Assembly (NCBI GenBank): GCA_945897545.1
Contig: CAMDGJ010000016.1
Span: 1-22,353, forward strand
Origin: Flavobacterium psychrophilum
Lineage (GTDB): Bacteria > Bacteroidota > Bacteroidia > Flavobacteriales > Flavobacteriaceae
DNA length: 22,353 nucleotides
Reading direction: 5' to 3'
Positions within the stretch are counted from its first letter, which is position 1, and every line of letters starts with the position of its first letter. Below, one piece after another: positions 1 through 6,655 of the stretch. A program made the position numbers and the translations under genes. The notes beneath the pieces are model-generated. The model was given only the letters and a program-made list of their open reading frames with translations, made no database searches and was not told where the DNA came from.

Positions 1-716
1 AAGGGAGTGATAACAGCAATAGTAGTAAATATGTAGTTTTGATGGATCCATTGGATGGATCGTCAAATATTGACGTGAATGTCTCAGTGGGAACTATTTT
101 TTCAGTTTATAGGAGAATAACTCCAGTGGGAACTCCGGTAACTCTCGAAGATTTTTTGCAACCGGGAATTAACCAAGTTGCAGCAGGTTATGTCATTTAT
201 GGAACTTCGACTATGCTTGTTTATACTACAGGCAATGGTGTCAATGGATTTACTTTAAATCCTGCTATTGGTACTTTTTACTTGTCGCATCCCAAAATGA
301 AATTTCCAGTTGACGGCTCCATTTATTCCGTAAACGAGGGGAATTATGTTCATTTTCCACAAGGAGTTAAAGATTATCTCAAATATTGCCAATTAGAAGA
401 AGAAAACAGACCTTATACTTCAAGATATATTGGAAGCCTGGCTTCAGATATTCATAGAAATATGATAAAAGGGGGTATTTATTTTTATCCAACAAGTTCC
501 AAGGCGCCCAAAGGAAAATTACGATTGTTATATGAATGCAACCCGATGGCTTTTATAGCAGAACAAGCTGGAGGCAAAGCTTCAGATGGTTTTTGTAGAA
601 TTATGGAAATTATACCCACGGCATTGCATGAGAGAGCCCCTTTCTTTTGTGGTAGTCTTAACATGGTGGAGAAACTAGAAGAATTTATGCATAAAGCAAA
701 ATTAAGTAAATACTAG
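1..716 (+). CDS. fbp: Fructose-1,6-bisphosphatase class I, 3' part
   Basis: This enzyme hydrolyses fructose 1,6-bisphosphate to fructose 6-phosphate in cytosolic gluconeogenesis. The frame is open to the left edge (first whole codon at base 3), so the true start lies outside; the visible 237 residues compare with about 330 for the family. The metal and substrate site is clear: [20 protein letters not shown] at the left end, with the acidic residues that bind Mg2+. Further on are the substrate-site stretch [17 protein letters not shown], the [17 protein letters not shown] stretch and a late FFCGS motif. The TTG/ATG at 39-44 falls inside the conserved metal site and cannot be the start. The next gene is convergent, 200 bp away. 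No clear terminator hairpin follows the stop. Identity is very secure. Confidence 0.97.
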   Translation, partial: GSDNSNSSKYVVLMDPLDGSSNIDVNVSVGTIFSVYRRITPVGTPVTLEDFLQPGINQVAAGYVIYGTSTMLVYTTGNGVNGFTLNPAIGTFYLSHPKMKFPVDGSIYSVNEGNYVHFPQGVKDYLKYCQLEEENRPYTSRYIGSLASDIHRNMIKGGIYFYPTSSKAPKGKLRLLYECNPMAFIAEQAGGKASDGFCRIMEIIPTALHERAPFFCGSLNMVEKLEEFMHKAKLSKY

Positions 717-916
717 TTTGAGTAGTGATTGTTTTTTTTATTATATGATAACTAGCATGTACTGTAGATATGCAAATAAAACCGCACATTAAGTTAAATT
801 AGTTGGCGAATTATATTTTTTTTTCTAGTAATTCGAAATAAACAACACGAAGGGATTGACTTCGTCAGTCGCTACGCTCGTGTCATTTTGTACGTGAGTG
901 GGGGCAGGGATAATTT
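717..916. repeat. Convergent spacer with a GC-rich hairpin repeat
   Basis: This 200-bp spacer lies between convergent fbp and the endonuclease gene. I see no gene in it. Bases 845-883 stand out from the AT-rich surroundings: ACACGA at 845-850 is the inverse of TCGTGT at 878-883, and inside lies GACTTCGTCAGTC, itself a small hairpin. The right half (CGCTACGCTCGTGT) resembles 21969-21995 in the nuoA-nuoB spacer, so this looks like a dispersed repeat family. It might also help end transcription from either side, but no adjacent T-run supports that. Confidence 0.5.
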
Positions 917-1969
917 CTATTTCAGAATTATCTTGAAATTTTTTGATTGATTTTCATTTGATAGATTAATTAAATATAAACCTTTTGAATTAGTAGAAAA
1001 ATCAATTTTATCCCCGGTAATGTTGGTTTTAATATTTTGACCGATGTTATTGAAAATTGAGTAGGTGTAATTTTTGTTGTTTGGATTTGAAATATAAATA
1101 CAATCCGTTGTTATGGATGGATAAACAATGATTTGGCTCAAAGCATTTTGTTTGATGGAAAGCAGGCCCCAGGTTTCGTTTGCTGCAGGACCATTCCAGA
1201 TGATATTGGCCAAATAGGGGTTGTCTATAAAAGGGTTTCTATTGCCTTGCAGTGTATTGAGAACATTGTTTCTGGTCAACTCGTTGGGCGAAACCGGATC
1301 TTCCGCATTCCATTCCAAGAAAATATTGGGCATATCACCAAAGGTAGAGTACGCAGTACTTCCAGCTCCAATGGTAGTTGCTGCACACTGGGTTGAATAC
1401 CGAACGTACATATACATCATCATACGGGCAATATCACCTTTCCATTCGTCGCCTGGATACCAGTTACCATTTGGCAAAACGGCTGCATTGCCTACACCAT
1501 CATCATAGATCTTGTTGCTTCTTAAGCTATTGAATTGGCTGTCGATTGCTCTTAAATGGTGTGCATCTGAACCGGCCAAGTCAAAACCCAAATTGGGTGT
1601 ACCAAGAGAACGAGCATAGGTGTGTTCTCTTACCCAGAGACCATTACAGCTGCTGGTATGGCATTGTTCATTTTTACCTCTGCTTCTGTCATTGATGACA
1701 TTGGTATCAGTGTCATTATAGCCATAGACAAGCAATACCTTGTTGCTATTGTTAGGGTCTAAATCCGTTTGTGATAGGGTATCCCATACATCAGTGCTTC
1801 CTGTTGCCGTGTAGGGCAAGTTGATAATATGGGTAGTGGTAATAAGGGTGCTTAATTGCGTTTTGAGGTTGTCGCCTGTTTTAGAAAAATCAATAGAATT
1901 GTAATATTCCGGTATTTGAGCAAGGCATACAAAAGGGAGTAGTACTAGAAAAAGTAATTTTAGTTTCAT
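917..1969 (-). CDS. Secreted endonuclease I family nuclease, probable T9SS cargo
   Basis: This is a predicted extracellular DNA/RNA endonuclease of the endonuclease I family (NucM/BsnA-like). It has 350 residues. A signal peptide covers residues 1-17, with a hydrophobic core and cleavage near CLAQ. The nuclease core holds WVREHTYARSLG (112-123), with the His of the active site, then GSDAHHLRAIDSQFNSLRSN (133-152), and YPGDEWKGDIARMMMYMY (171-188). NPFIDNP at 246-252 is also typical of the family. The last 70 or so residues (about 280-350) are beta-rich with IVYPS, GQNIK and GLYLINL elements, the pattern of a type A sorting domain that sends proteins through the type IX system in Bacteroidota. 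It stands alone, convergent with fbp. A likely role is nutrient scavenging from extracellular DNA; that is inference from the family. Confidence 0.92.
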   Translation of the reverse strand: MKLKLLFLVLLPFVCLAQIPEYYNSIDFSKTGDNLKTQLSTLITTTHIINLPYTATGSTDVWDTLSQTDLDPNNSNKVLLVYGYNDTDTNVINDRSRGKNEQCHTSSCNGLWVREHTYARSLGTPNLGFDLAGSDAHHLRAIDSQFNSLRSNKIYDDGVGNAAVLPNGNWYPGDEWKGDIARMMMYMYVRYSTQCAATTIGAGSTAYSTFGDMPNIFLEWNAEDPVSPNELTRNNVLNTLQGNRNPFIDNPYLANIIWNGPAANETWGLLSIKQNALSQIIVYPSITTDCIYISNPNNKNYTYSIFNNIGQNIKTNITGDKIDFSTNSKGLYLINLSNENQSKNFKIILK

Positions 1970-2058
1970 TATATGAAGATTTGGGATTGTAAAGATAGTG
2001 TATAATAAAAGTTAATCTTGTAAGATGCTTCGCTTTGTTTAATTATTAGAATAAAATC

Positions 2059-2214
2059 GAGTAGGGATTATATAAGACATACCACACGAAAGCTTTCGGG
2101 AGACCTACTGGAACAGCCGAACGGAACAAAAGGAACGACCGTAGTGAGACCAATTGTTTGCTTCGTTTGTTCGAGCAAAACTCTCGGGTGCCTCTGATTT
2201 AGGATAATCTACTC
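2059..2214. repeat. Small element with imperfect terminal inverted repeats
   Basis: GAGTAGGGATTAT at 2059-2071 is mirrored by ATAATCTACTC at 2204-2214, differing by a two-base insertion. The 150 bp between them is richer in G and C than its flanks and contains the palindrome CGAAAGCTTTCG (2087-2098) and several GGAAC/CGAAC-like short repeats. It has no credible ORF. The layout suits a small non-autonomous repeat or MITE-like element, but I see no obvious target-site duplication. It lies between the endonuclease promoter region and a broken hipA gene. Confidence 0.4.
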
Positions 2215-2219
2215 CTGAC

Positions 2220-2429
2220 TTATTTAAAAGATTTAATCATCAATTCTTGCTCTACTCTTGAAATACCTATTTCGTTAGCAATTTTTTTCCAATTGCTTGT
2301 TGCTTGGAGTACTTCTTGAATGATGGTTTTCATTTCTTCTTTGTTTAGGCGGAAATAAGTCCCAACGCTTTTTGCCAATTCAAAATCGAGTGCGTTGTTA
2401 TCGGTATTAATATTTTTCCATTTTAATAA
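2220..2429 (-). pseudogene. hipA: C-terminal remnant of a HipA-family toxin kinase
   Basis: Reading the minus strand from 2429 to the TAA at 2220-2222 gives about 69 codons with clear similarity to the C-terminus of HipA-type Ser/Thr kinases of toxin-antitoxin systems. The phrases are INTDNNALDFELAKSVGTYF, then EEMKTIIQEVLQAT, NWKKIANEIGISRVEQELM and a final SF near the stop. In intact HipA proteins of about 310-440 residues this forms the last helices, after the kinase core. The frame is closed upstream by TAA at 2430-2432. No kinase-core sequence or HipB antitoxin is nearby, so this cannot be functional. Its 5' end lies against the upstream region of the next gene (start 2465), suggesting that the rest was deleted or replaced. 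Recognition is by family phrase memory, not alignment. Confidence 0.75.
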
Positions 2430-2464
2430 TTACTACTTTTAGAAAAAATTAAAAACCCAAACCA

Positions 2465-3340
2465 ATGAAAAATAATTTAAAAGTAAACTTGTTTATCATA
2501 ACCCTTCTCTTTTTTATAAGCACCAATGCACAAATTGTAAATGATTCTGTATTAATCGACGGGCATTTCCGCAGCTTTCATTTCATTAAACCATCGCCAA
2601 GCAATACCAAAGCCAGTTTAATTTTCGTTTTACACGGTTCAGGGGGTAATGGGATTAAATCCATGAAAAGCACCACCAAACTAATGGCACTGGCCGAAAC
2701 CGAACACATTTTAATGGTGTTCCCTGATGGATATAAAAAAAATTGGAATGAGTGCAGAAAAGATGCACCTGCTACAGCGAATGTTGAAAATATAGACGAG
2801 AATGCTTTTTTTAGCCAAATGATTGATTATTGTGTCGCGAATTATAAAATAAACCCTGCCAGAGTATTCGCTGTAGGAACATCGGGTGGCGGACACATGG
2901 TGTATAAATTAGCCATGACCATGCCTGAAAAATTCAAGGGCATTACCGCTATTGTTGCTAACATTCCCGATCCAACCAATATGGATTGCATTGAAAAGAA
3001 AATGCCTATGCCAGTAATGATTATCAATGGTACCAACGACAAAACAAATCCTTACAATGGTGGAATTTCGGCCAAAAATAAAGGATTGGTTCGTTCAACA
3101 GACGAAAGCTTTCATTATTGGGCAACGTTAGACGGATACAAAGGCGAGCCCGCAATGGAAGCATTGCCTGATACTGACCCAACGGATGGGAAAACAATTG
3201 AAAAATACACCTACAAACAAAAAGGCAAACCAGAAGTTACGCTCTTAAAAGTAATCAACGGGGAGCACAACAACCCCAAGGATATTGATGTTTATCTGGA
3301 AAGTTGGAACTTTTTTAAACGACAGATGGAAATAAAGTAA
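2465..3340 (+). CDS. Secreted PHB-depolymerase/feruloyl-esterase-like hydrolase
   Basis: This alpha/beta hydrolase belongs to the LpqC / polyhydroxybutyrate depolymerase-like esterase group. It has 291 residues, with a signal peptide of about 22 residues ending FISTNAQ and no lipobox Cys, so it is probably periplasmic or exported. The oxyanion-side motif is HGSGGN (57-62). The nucleophile elbow is GTSGGG (138-143) with Ser140, fitting GxSxG. A likely acid is Asp192 in INGTNDKTNPYNGG, and a likely catalytic His is His268 in INGEHNNP, where relatives usually have GGGHxWPG. That His context is unusual but the residue is correctly placed. There is no sorting-domain tail. The ester substrate cannot be told from sequence. 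It is a monocistronic gene between debris regions; its promoter must lie in or just after the hipA remnant. Confidence 0.85.
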   Translation: MKNNLKVNLFIITLLFFISTNAQIVNDSVLIDGHFRSFHFIKPSPSNTKASLIFVLHGSGGNGIKSMKSTTKLMALAETEHILMVFPDGYKKNWNECRKDAPATANVENIDENAFFSQMIDYCVANYKINPARVFAVGTSGGGHMVYKLAMTMPEKFKGITAIVANIPDPTNMDCIEKKMPMPVMIINGTNDKTNPYNGGISAKNKGLVRSTDESFHYWATLDGYKGEPAMEALPDTDPTDGKTIEKYTYKQKGKPEVTLLKVINGEHNNPKDIDVYLESWNFFKRQMEIK

Positions 3341-3415
3341 TTTTTTTTCACAAATGTTTCTTATATAGATTCCAATTTTTCATCGTATTAAGTGGTTTGC
3401 TTTGGTCGCAATGCT

Positions 3416-3598
3416 CTAAATTTCTTTCGTAAAGTCTTGGAATTTTTTGTCAATTTTATTGGCGACGGCGGTTGAAGCTTTGGTTTCGGCAAAGTCAATG
3501 CAAACCGATAAGCCCACCCATTTTGGATACGGATAAACACTAATTTGCTTTTATTAGTATTTTGCGCGGTTAACAATTGCAGTCAGTGTCCAAGTCAT
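3416..3598 (-). pseudogene. Decayed ORF with two in-frame stops, unrecognised
   Basis: An ATG at 3598-3596 directly abuts the TAA of the truncated FrnE gene, an arrangement typical of a following operon gene. It encodes MTWTLTAIVNRAKY, then two consecutive TAA codons (3556-3551). The same frame then continues open for 44 codons to TAG at 3416-3418, reading like natural protein, for example SVYPYPKWVGLSVCIDF and then AETKASTAVANKIDKKFQDF. The competing 62-codon ORF in another frame (3388-3576) has unnatural composition, rich in Pro, Lys and Arg. I do not recognise the family. It may be a broken short gene or a 3' fragment of a longer one; a frameshift near 3530 joining the two frames is also possible. 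Confidence 0.4.
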
Positions 3599-4087
3599 TT
3601 ATTCACATCCGTTGATGCCGCAACTATTGTCGGTTGTGGTGTTTAGCATCCTTACTTTTGAATCAAATTGCCCTTCCTGCCAGACTTTTTCTAAAGTTTG
3701 CAAGAAAGCTGTTGCAGGTTGTGCCCCGGAAATGACGTACTTATTCTCAAAAACAAAAAAAGGAACGCCTTGAACACCTATCGAATTTGCTTCTTGGATA
3801 TCTTGTTTTACGTCTTGGCTGTACGCGTCGGAATTCAAAACTTGTGCAACGGCCTCGGCTTCGAGTCCTACCTCAATGCCCAGGTTAATTAAAGTATTTA
3901 AATCATTTAAATCCTTCCCTTCGGTTAAATACGCTTCGAAGAGCAATTCTTCTAATTCGTTGGAAAGATTGTGTTTTTTTGCCAGATGCAACAATCGATG
4001 CGCGTTGTGGGAATTAGCCAAAATGGCTTTTTCAAAATGAAAATCCAGTCCTGCTGTTTTTGCGTTTTGGGTCATATTGTCGACCAT
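3599..4087 (-). pseudogene. N-terminally truncated DsbA/FrnE-family oxidoreductase
   Basis: The 162 residues match the C-terminal two thirds of the FrnE-like branch of DsbA-family thiol oxidoreductases, which are usually about 210-240 residues. Visible are the helical insert (GLDFHFEKAILANSHNAHRL, residues 13-32), then FEAYLTEGKDL (50-60), and the cis-Pro loop GVPFFVFENKYVISGAQP (107-124). A Cys-x4-Cys tail is at 156-161. The first 70 or so residues, including the thioredoxin CxxC active site (CPWCY-type), are absent. In-frame sequence upstream of the ATG (HQKDWAQT, to about 4111) still looks family-like. Beyond that the frame gives unrelated residues and a stop at 4145-4147, and the opposite strand there carries the end of another gene. 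Loss of CxxC should abolish redox function, so I call it a pseudogene; a residual binding role cannot be excluded. Confidence 0.75.
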
Positions 4088-4098
4088 TGTTTGAGCCC

Positions 4099-4194
4099 AA
4101 TCTTTTTGATGGCAACAACATTGAAAATGAAAAATACACTTTTGTTATGACTTATAACGACAAGACTATTACAAATACATTCCCTAACAAATAG
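4099..4194 (+). pseudogene. 3' scrap of an unknown gene
   Basis: The plus strand between about 4099 and the TAG at 4192-4194 reads NLFDGNNIENEKY, then TFVMTYNDKTITNTFPNK. This is natural-looking protein with alternating beta-strand character. A terminator 22 bp after its stop is in the correct orientation. No start or upstream part is present: to the left the sequence becomes the FrnE remnant on the other strand. I do not recognise the family. The best explanation is that a deletion or inversion joined the tail of this gene to the body of the FrnE gene at about 4090-4115. Confidence 0.45.
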
Positions 4195-4216
4195 TCTTTA
4201 AAGAAATTAATTAACT

Positions 4217-4244
4217 AAAACAGCCTAATTAGGCTGTTTTTTTT
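4217..4244 (+). terminator. Intrinsic terminator, usable in both directions
   Basis: A perfect 10-bp stem (AAAACAGCCT / AGGCTGTTTT) with an AATT loop runs from 4217 to 4240 and is followed by T's to 4244 on the plus strand (eight in a row). It fits the end of the + strand gene scrap that stops at 4194. It also lies directly after the stop codon of the minus-strand oxidoreductase (4243-4245), where the minus-strand T-run is only four, so it probably serves that gene too. Confidence 0.85.
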
Positions 4245-5235
4245 ATTCCAATATGTTGCCTAGAATCTTGTCCATAAACCAACTGGTATGCGAAGCCGTT
4301 AATCCATTAGATGGATGGATGCTATTGCCTGCAAGATGTTCCCGAATTCTTTCTACATGATGCAGTTGCACGTTTTCTGGATGTTCGATAAAAAGCTCCG
4401 TTTCTTCTTCTTGATTAGATAGTACAATAGCGTCATTTTCGAAAATAGAAAAAGTTATTTTGCCTTTACTTCCAGCGATTTCAACACTATCTTCTCGTTT
4501 ACTGCTACCAAAATTCCAGTTGCCGCTTCCCGTAACTCCAGATTCGTGAAGCCAACAAGCGGTGATGGCATCTTTAGCGGAATACAATCCTTGCTGGTTC
4601 AAACTATAACCTGAAGCCTCCTTAATGTCTCCCAAAAGGAAAGTAAACAAGTCCAAACCATGACTCGCCAAATCATCAAAATAACCTCCTGGAGCCACTT
4701 TGGCATCAGTACGCCAATTGTAATCTCTCGATAAATCCTGATCAGAAGTTGGCTTTGTTAAATTCCATCGAATAGATCTCACTTCTCCTATTTCATTATT
4801 CTCCAACCAAGTTTTTATTTGCTCGAAACGAGGCAAAGATCTTCTGTAATAAGCCGTGAATAAAGGAATGTTTTTAGTTTTGAAAGCTTCGTAGATTTCG
4901 ATGCTTTCTCTATAGTTTGGCGCCAATGGTTTTTCGATGCAACAAATTTTCCCAGCCGAAGCAACTTTTAGACCATAAAAATGATGCGTGTCTGGCGGAG
5001 TGGCAATATAAATGGCATCAATTTCAGGATCATTGATTAACTCATCCGCATCCGAATAATATTTACTGATGTTGTGTCTTCTGGCATAATCAGCAGCTTT
5101 ATTAGCATCTCTGCGCATCACGGCTTCGATTTTGAATCCCGCTGTTTTTTGATATGCTGGCCCGCTTTTTAGTTCAGTAACATTGCCACATCCTAAGATG
5201 CCCCAGCGGATTGTTTTTGTATTGTCTATTAGCAT
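4243..5235 (-). CDS. Gfo/Idh/MocA family NAD(P)-dependent oxidoreductase
   Basis: This is a predicted cytosolic dehydrogenase acting on a sugar or related polyol. It has 330 residues, the usual family length, with two domains. The N-terminal Rossmann fold has WGILGCGNV (11-19) for dinucleotide binding, DAIYIATPPDTHH (73-85), and the signature CIEKPLAPN (99-107) with the catalytic-region Lys102. The C-terminal alpha/beta domain has GGYFDDLASHGLDLF (183-197), with the conserved Asp and His192, and VEIAGSKGKITFSIF (251-265). Relatives include 1,5-anhydrofructose reductase-like and glucose-fructose oxidoreductase-like proteins; the substrate cannot be assigned. It begins 22 bp after the RhuM-Fic gene on the same strand, so it may share its transcript, although no functional link is evident. 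A terminator directly follows its stop. Confidence 0.92.
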   Translation of the reverse strand: MLIDNTKTIRWGILGCGNVTELKSGPAYQKTAGFKIEAVMRRDANKAADYARRHNISKYYSDADELINDPEIDAIYIATPPDTHHFYGLKVASAGKICCIEKPLAPNYRESIEIYEAFKTKNIPLFTAYYRRSLPRFEQIKTWLENNEIGEVRSIRWNLTKPTSDQDLSRDYNWRTDAKVAPGGYFDDLASHGLDLFTFLLGDIKEASGYSLNQQGLYSAKDAITACWLHESGVTGSGNWNFGSSKREDSVEIAGSKGKITFSIFENDAIVLSNQEEETELFIEHPENVQLHHVERIREHLAGNSIHPSNGLTASHTSWFMDKILGNILE

Positions 5236-5257
5236 ATTTGTTTTTTTTCTGTGAAAT

Positions 5258-6250
5258 CTAATTGTTATTATTTATTAAATTGACTACTAGTTTTGCCATT
5301 ATATCTTTTTCTTCCGACTTGCTTTCGGCAATCATAATCGTTATAGCAACTAAAGCATTGTCGCCAATTCGTTTCGTGCCAAAATCATTCAGTAGTTTGT
5401 CGTTTAAACTTAAAAAATAAATAAACAAGCCTGCTGCAATGCGTTTGTTCCCATCCGAAAAGGAATGGTTTTTCACGACGAAATACAATAAATGGGCTGC
5501 TTTTTCTTCTAGAGTTGGGTATAAGTCAGTTTTATCAAAAGTTTGGTAAATCGTTTCCAAAGAACTTTTGAACGATTGGTCTTTTTCGTTTCCAAATAAA
5601 CTTCCCGCATTTTGAAAATCTCTCCAAATTTTGATTTGTTCTATGGCGTTTTCATAGCTTAGTTTTTGGATTCCTGTTGTTTCAAAAGCGTTGTCAATAG
5701 TCAACTTTTGGTGGTCGTATTTGTCCAAAGTTTCTAAAGCATAAGCATATTGCTCAATAACTCCAAGTATTCCTTTGGCTTCTACAGAAGTTAAAGCTTC
5801 TGCATTTCCTGCTTTTGCAGCTAATTTTACGGCGTTTTTTAAATCTTGAAATTTGTCTGTTGCTTCTTGCAATCGTTTTTCATTGATGGCATATCCTTTT
5901 ACCAAATAGTCTTTTAAACGTTGCGTTGCCCATTGACGAAATTGCGTTCCTTGTTTTGATTTCACGCGATAACCTACTGAAATGATAACATCGAGGTTGT
6001 AATATTCTATATTTCTTTTTATTTCTCTATCTCCTTCAATTTGAACCGTCGCAAAATTTGCGACAGTTGAACTTAAATCTAATTCTTTCTCATTGAATAC
6101 ATTATTAATATGCTTACCTATAGTTTTAATATCCCTGTCAAAAAGCATTGCTAATTGTTGACGGTTTAGCCAAACAGTATCATTATCAAGGCTTACTTGA
6201 AGTTCAATAGCATTGTCGGCAGACTTGTATATTTCGATTTGATGTTCCAT
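5258..6250 (-). CDS. RhuM-family protein fused to a Fic/Doc domain
   Basis: This two-part protein has 330 residues. The N-terminal part (about 1-130) matches the virulence-protein RhuM family: a WLNRQQLAMLFDRDIKTIGK segment (27-46) resembling a helix-turn-helix, then YYNLDVIISVGYRVKSKQGT (83-102), FRQWATQRLKDYLVKGY (104-120) and a helix to 130. A helical linker (130-200) follows. The C-terminal part is a Fic/Doc fold with HSFSDGNKRIAAGLF (262-276). His262 is the presumed catalytic residue. The motif has Lys269 where AMP-transferring Fic enzymes have Gly, and the second Arg of the Fic motif is missing; both features recall Doc. Doc phosphorylates EF-Tu, so a phosphotransferase activity is possible but is inference. 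RhuM-Fic proteins are often found beside restriction systems or as genomic orphans; no restriction genes or antitoxin are visible here. Confidence 0.88.
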   Translation of the reverse strand: MEHQIEIYKSADNAIELQVSLDNDTVWLNRQQLAMLFDRDIKTIGKHINNVFNEKELDLSSTVANFATVQIEGDREIKRNIEYYNLDVIISVGYRVKSKQGTQFRQWATQRLKDYLVKGYAINEKRLQEATDKFQDLKNAVKLAAKAGNAEALTSVEAKGILGVIEQYAYALETLDKYDHQKLTIDNAFETTGIQKLSYENAIEQIKIWRDFQNAGSLFGNEKDQSFKSSLETIYQTFDKTDLYPTLEEKAAHLLYFVVKNHSFSDGNKRIAAGLFIYFLSLNDKLLNDFGTKRIGDNALVAITIMIAESKSEEKDIMAKLVVNLINNNN

Positions 6251-6655
6251 AATGCTTCAATATTATTCGTGTTTTTTTTGTCATTGCCCCTTGTGGAATG
6301 GTGTGTAAGAAATCCTTACTTGCCACTTTTTACTCATTTTTTTCTTAAGTATTTCAAATATGTTTGGGTTTTCAATGATAATCCAAGGAAATGATTATGT
6401 CTAGGTTGAAAAATTTACCAATTTATCTGAATTTGCAATATGCAATTTTTGCACATTGCTTTTATTTTGTAAAAATACCTAAATAACAGATAATTGCAGT
6501 GTGGATGAAGAGTTAATTTTGGAAACTCTTGATCAAAAATTTGGACGCAGATGACACGGAAGGTTCGCTTATAAAAAAGGATTTTTTTCAGTGTAAATCC
6601 CTTTAATCAGTATTTTTTTTGACTTGTGTTAGTGTGCACGGAAAAAATTTCCGCG
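6251..6655. other. 405-bp gene-free stretch with a repeat-like segment
   Basis: No credible gene is present; the 65-codon plus-strand ORF overlapping its right-hand part is out-of-frame composition. The segment about 6541-6612 (GACGCAGATGACACGG, then a GGATTT / AAATCC hairpin at 6579-6600) resembles short noncoding repeats that I associate with Flavobacterium genomes, from memory. At 6639-6653, just downstream of the SGNH-like gene, is a perfect CGGAAA / TTTCCG hairpin with a three-base loop. No T-run follows directly on the minus strand, so it is at best a weak terminator. The promoter of the RhuM-Fic gene should lie in the left part, but I cannot identify a good one. Confidence 0.5.

Noticed and set aside
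39-44. TTG/ATG as the start of fbp
   Set aside because: The frame is open to the window edge and the conserved metal-site sequence begins before these codons, so the gene is simply cut by the window.
3388-3576. 62-codon minus-strand ORF
   Set aside because: It starts at TTG and has Pro/Lys/Arg-rich, non-natural composition. Another frame on the same strand gives a far more protein-like reading.
4088-4144. 5' extension of the truncated FrnE gene
   Set aside because: The frame stays open to about 4144 but loses family resemblance after about 4111 and becomes Cys/Phe-rich, opposite a better plus-strand reading. It does not restore CxxC.
6197-6394. 65-codon plus-strand ORF over the start of the RhuM-Fic gene
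   Set aside because: Its first part is antisense to the RhuM-Fic coding start and its content is low-complexity Phe-rich sequence with no family features.
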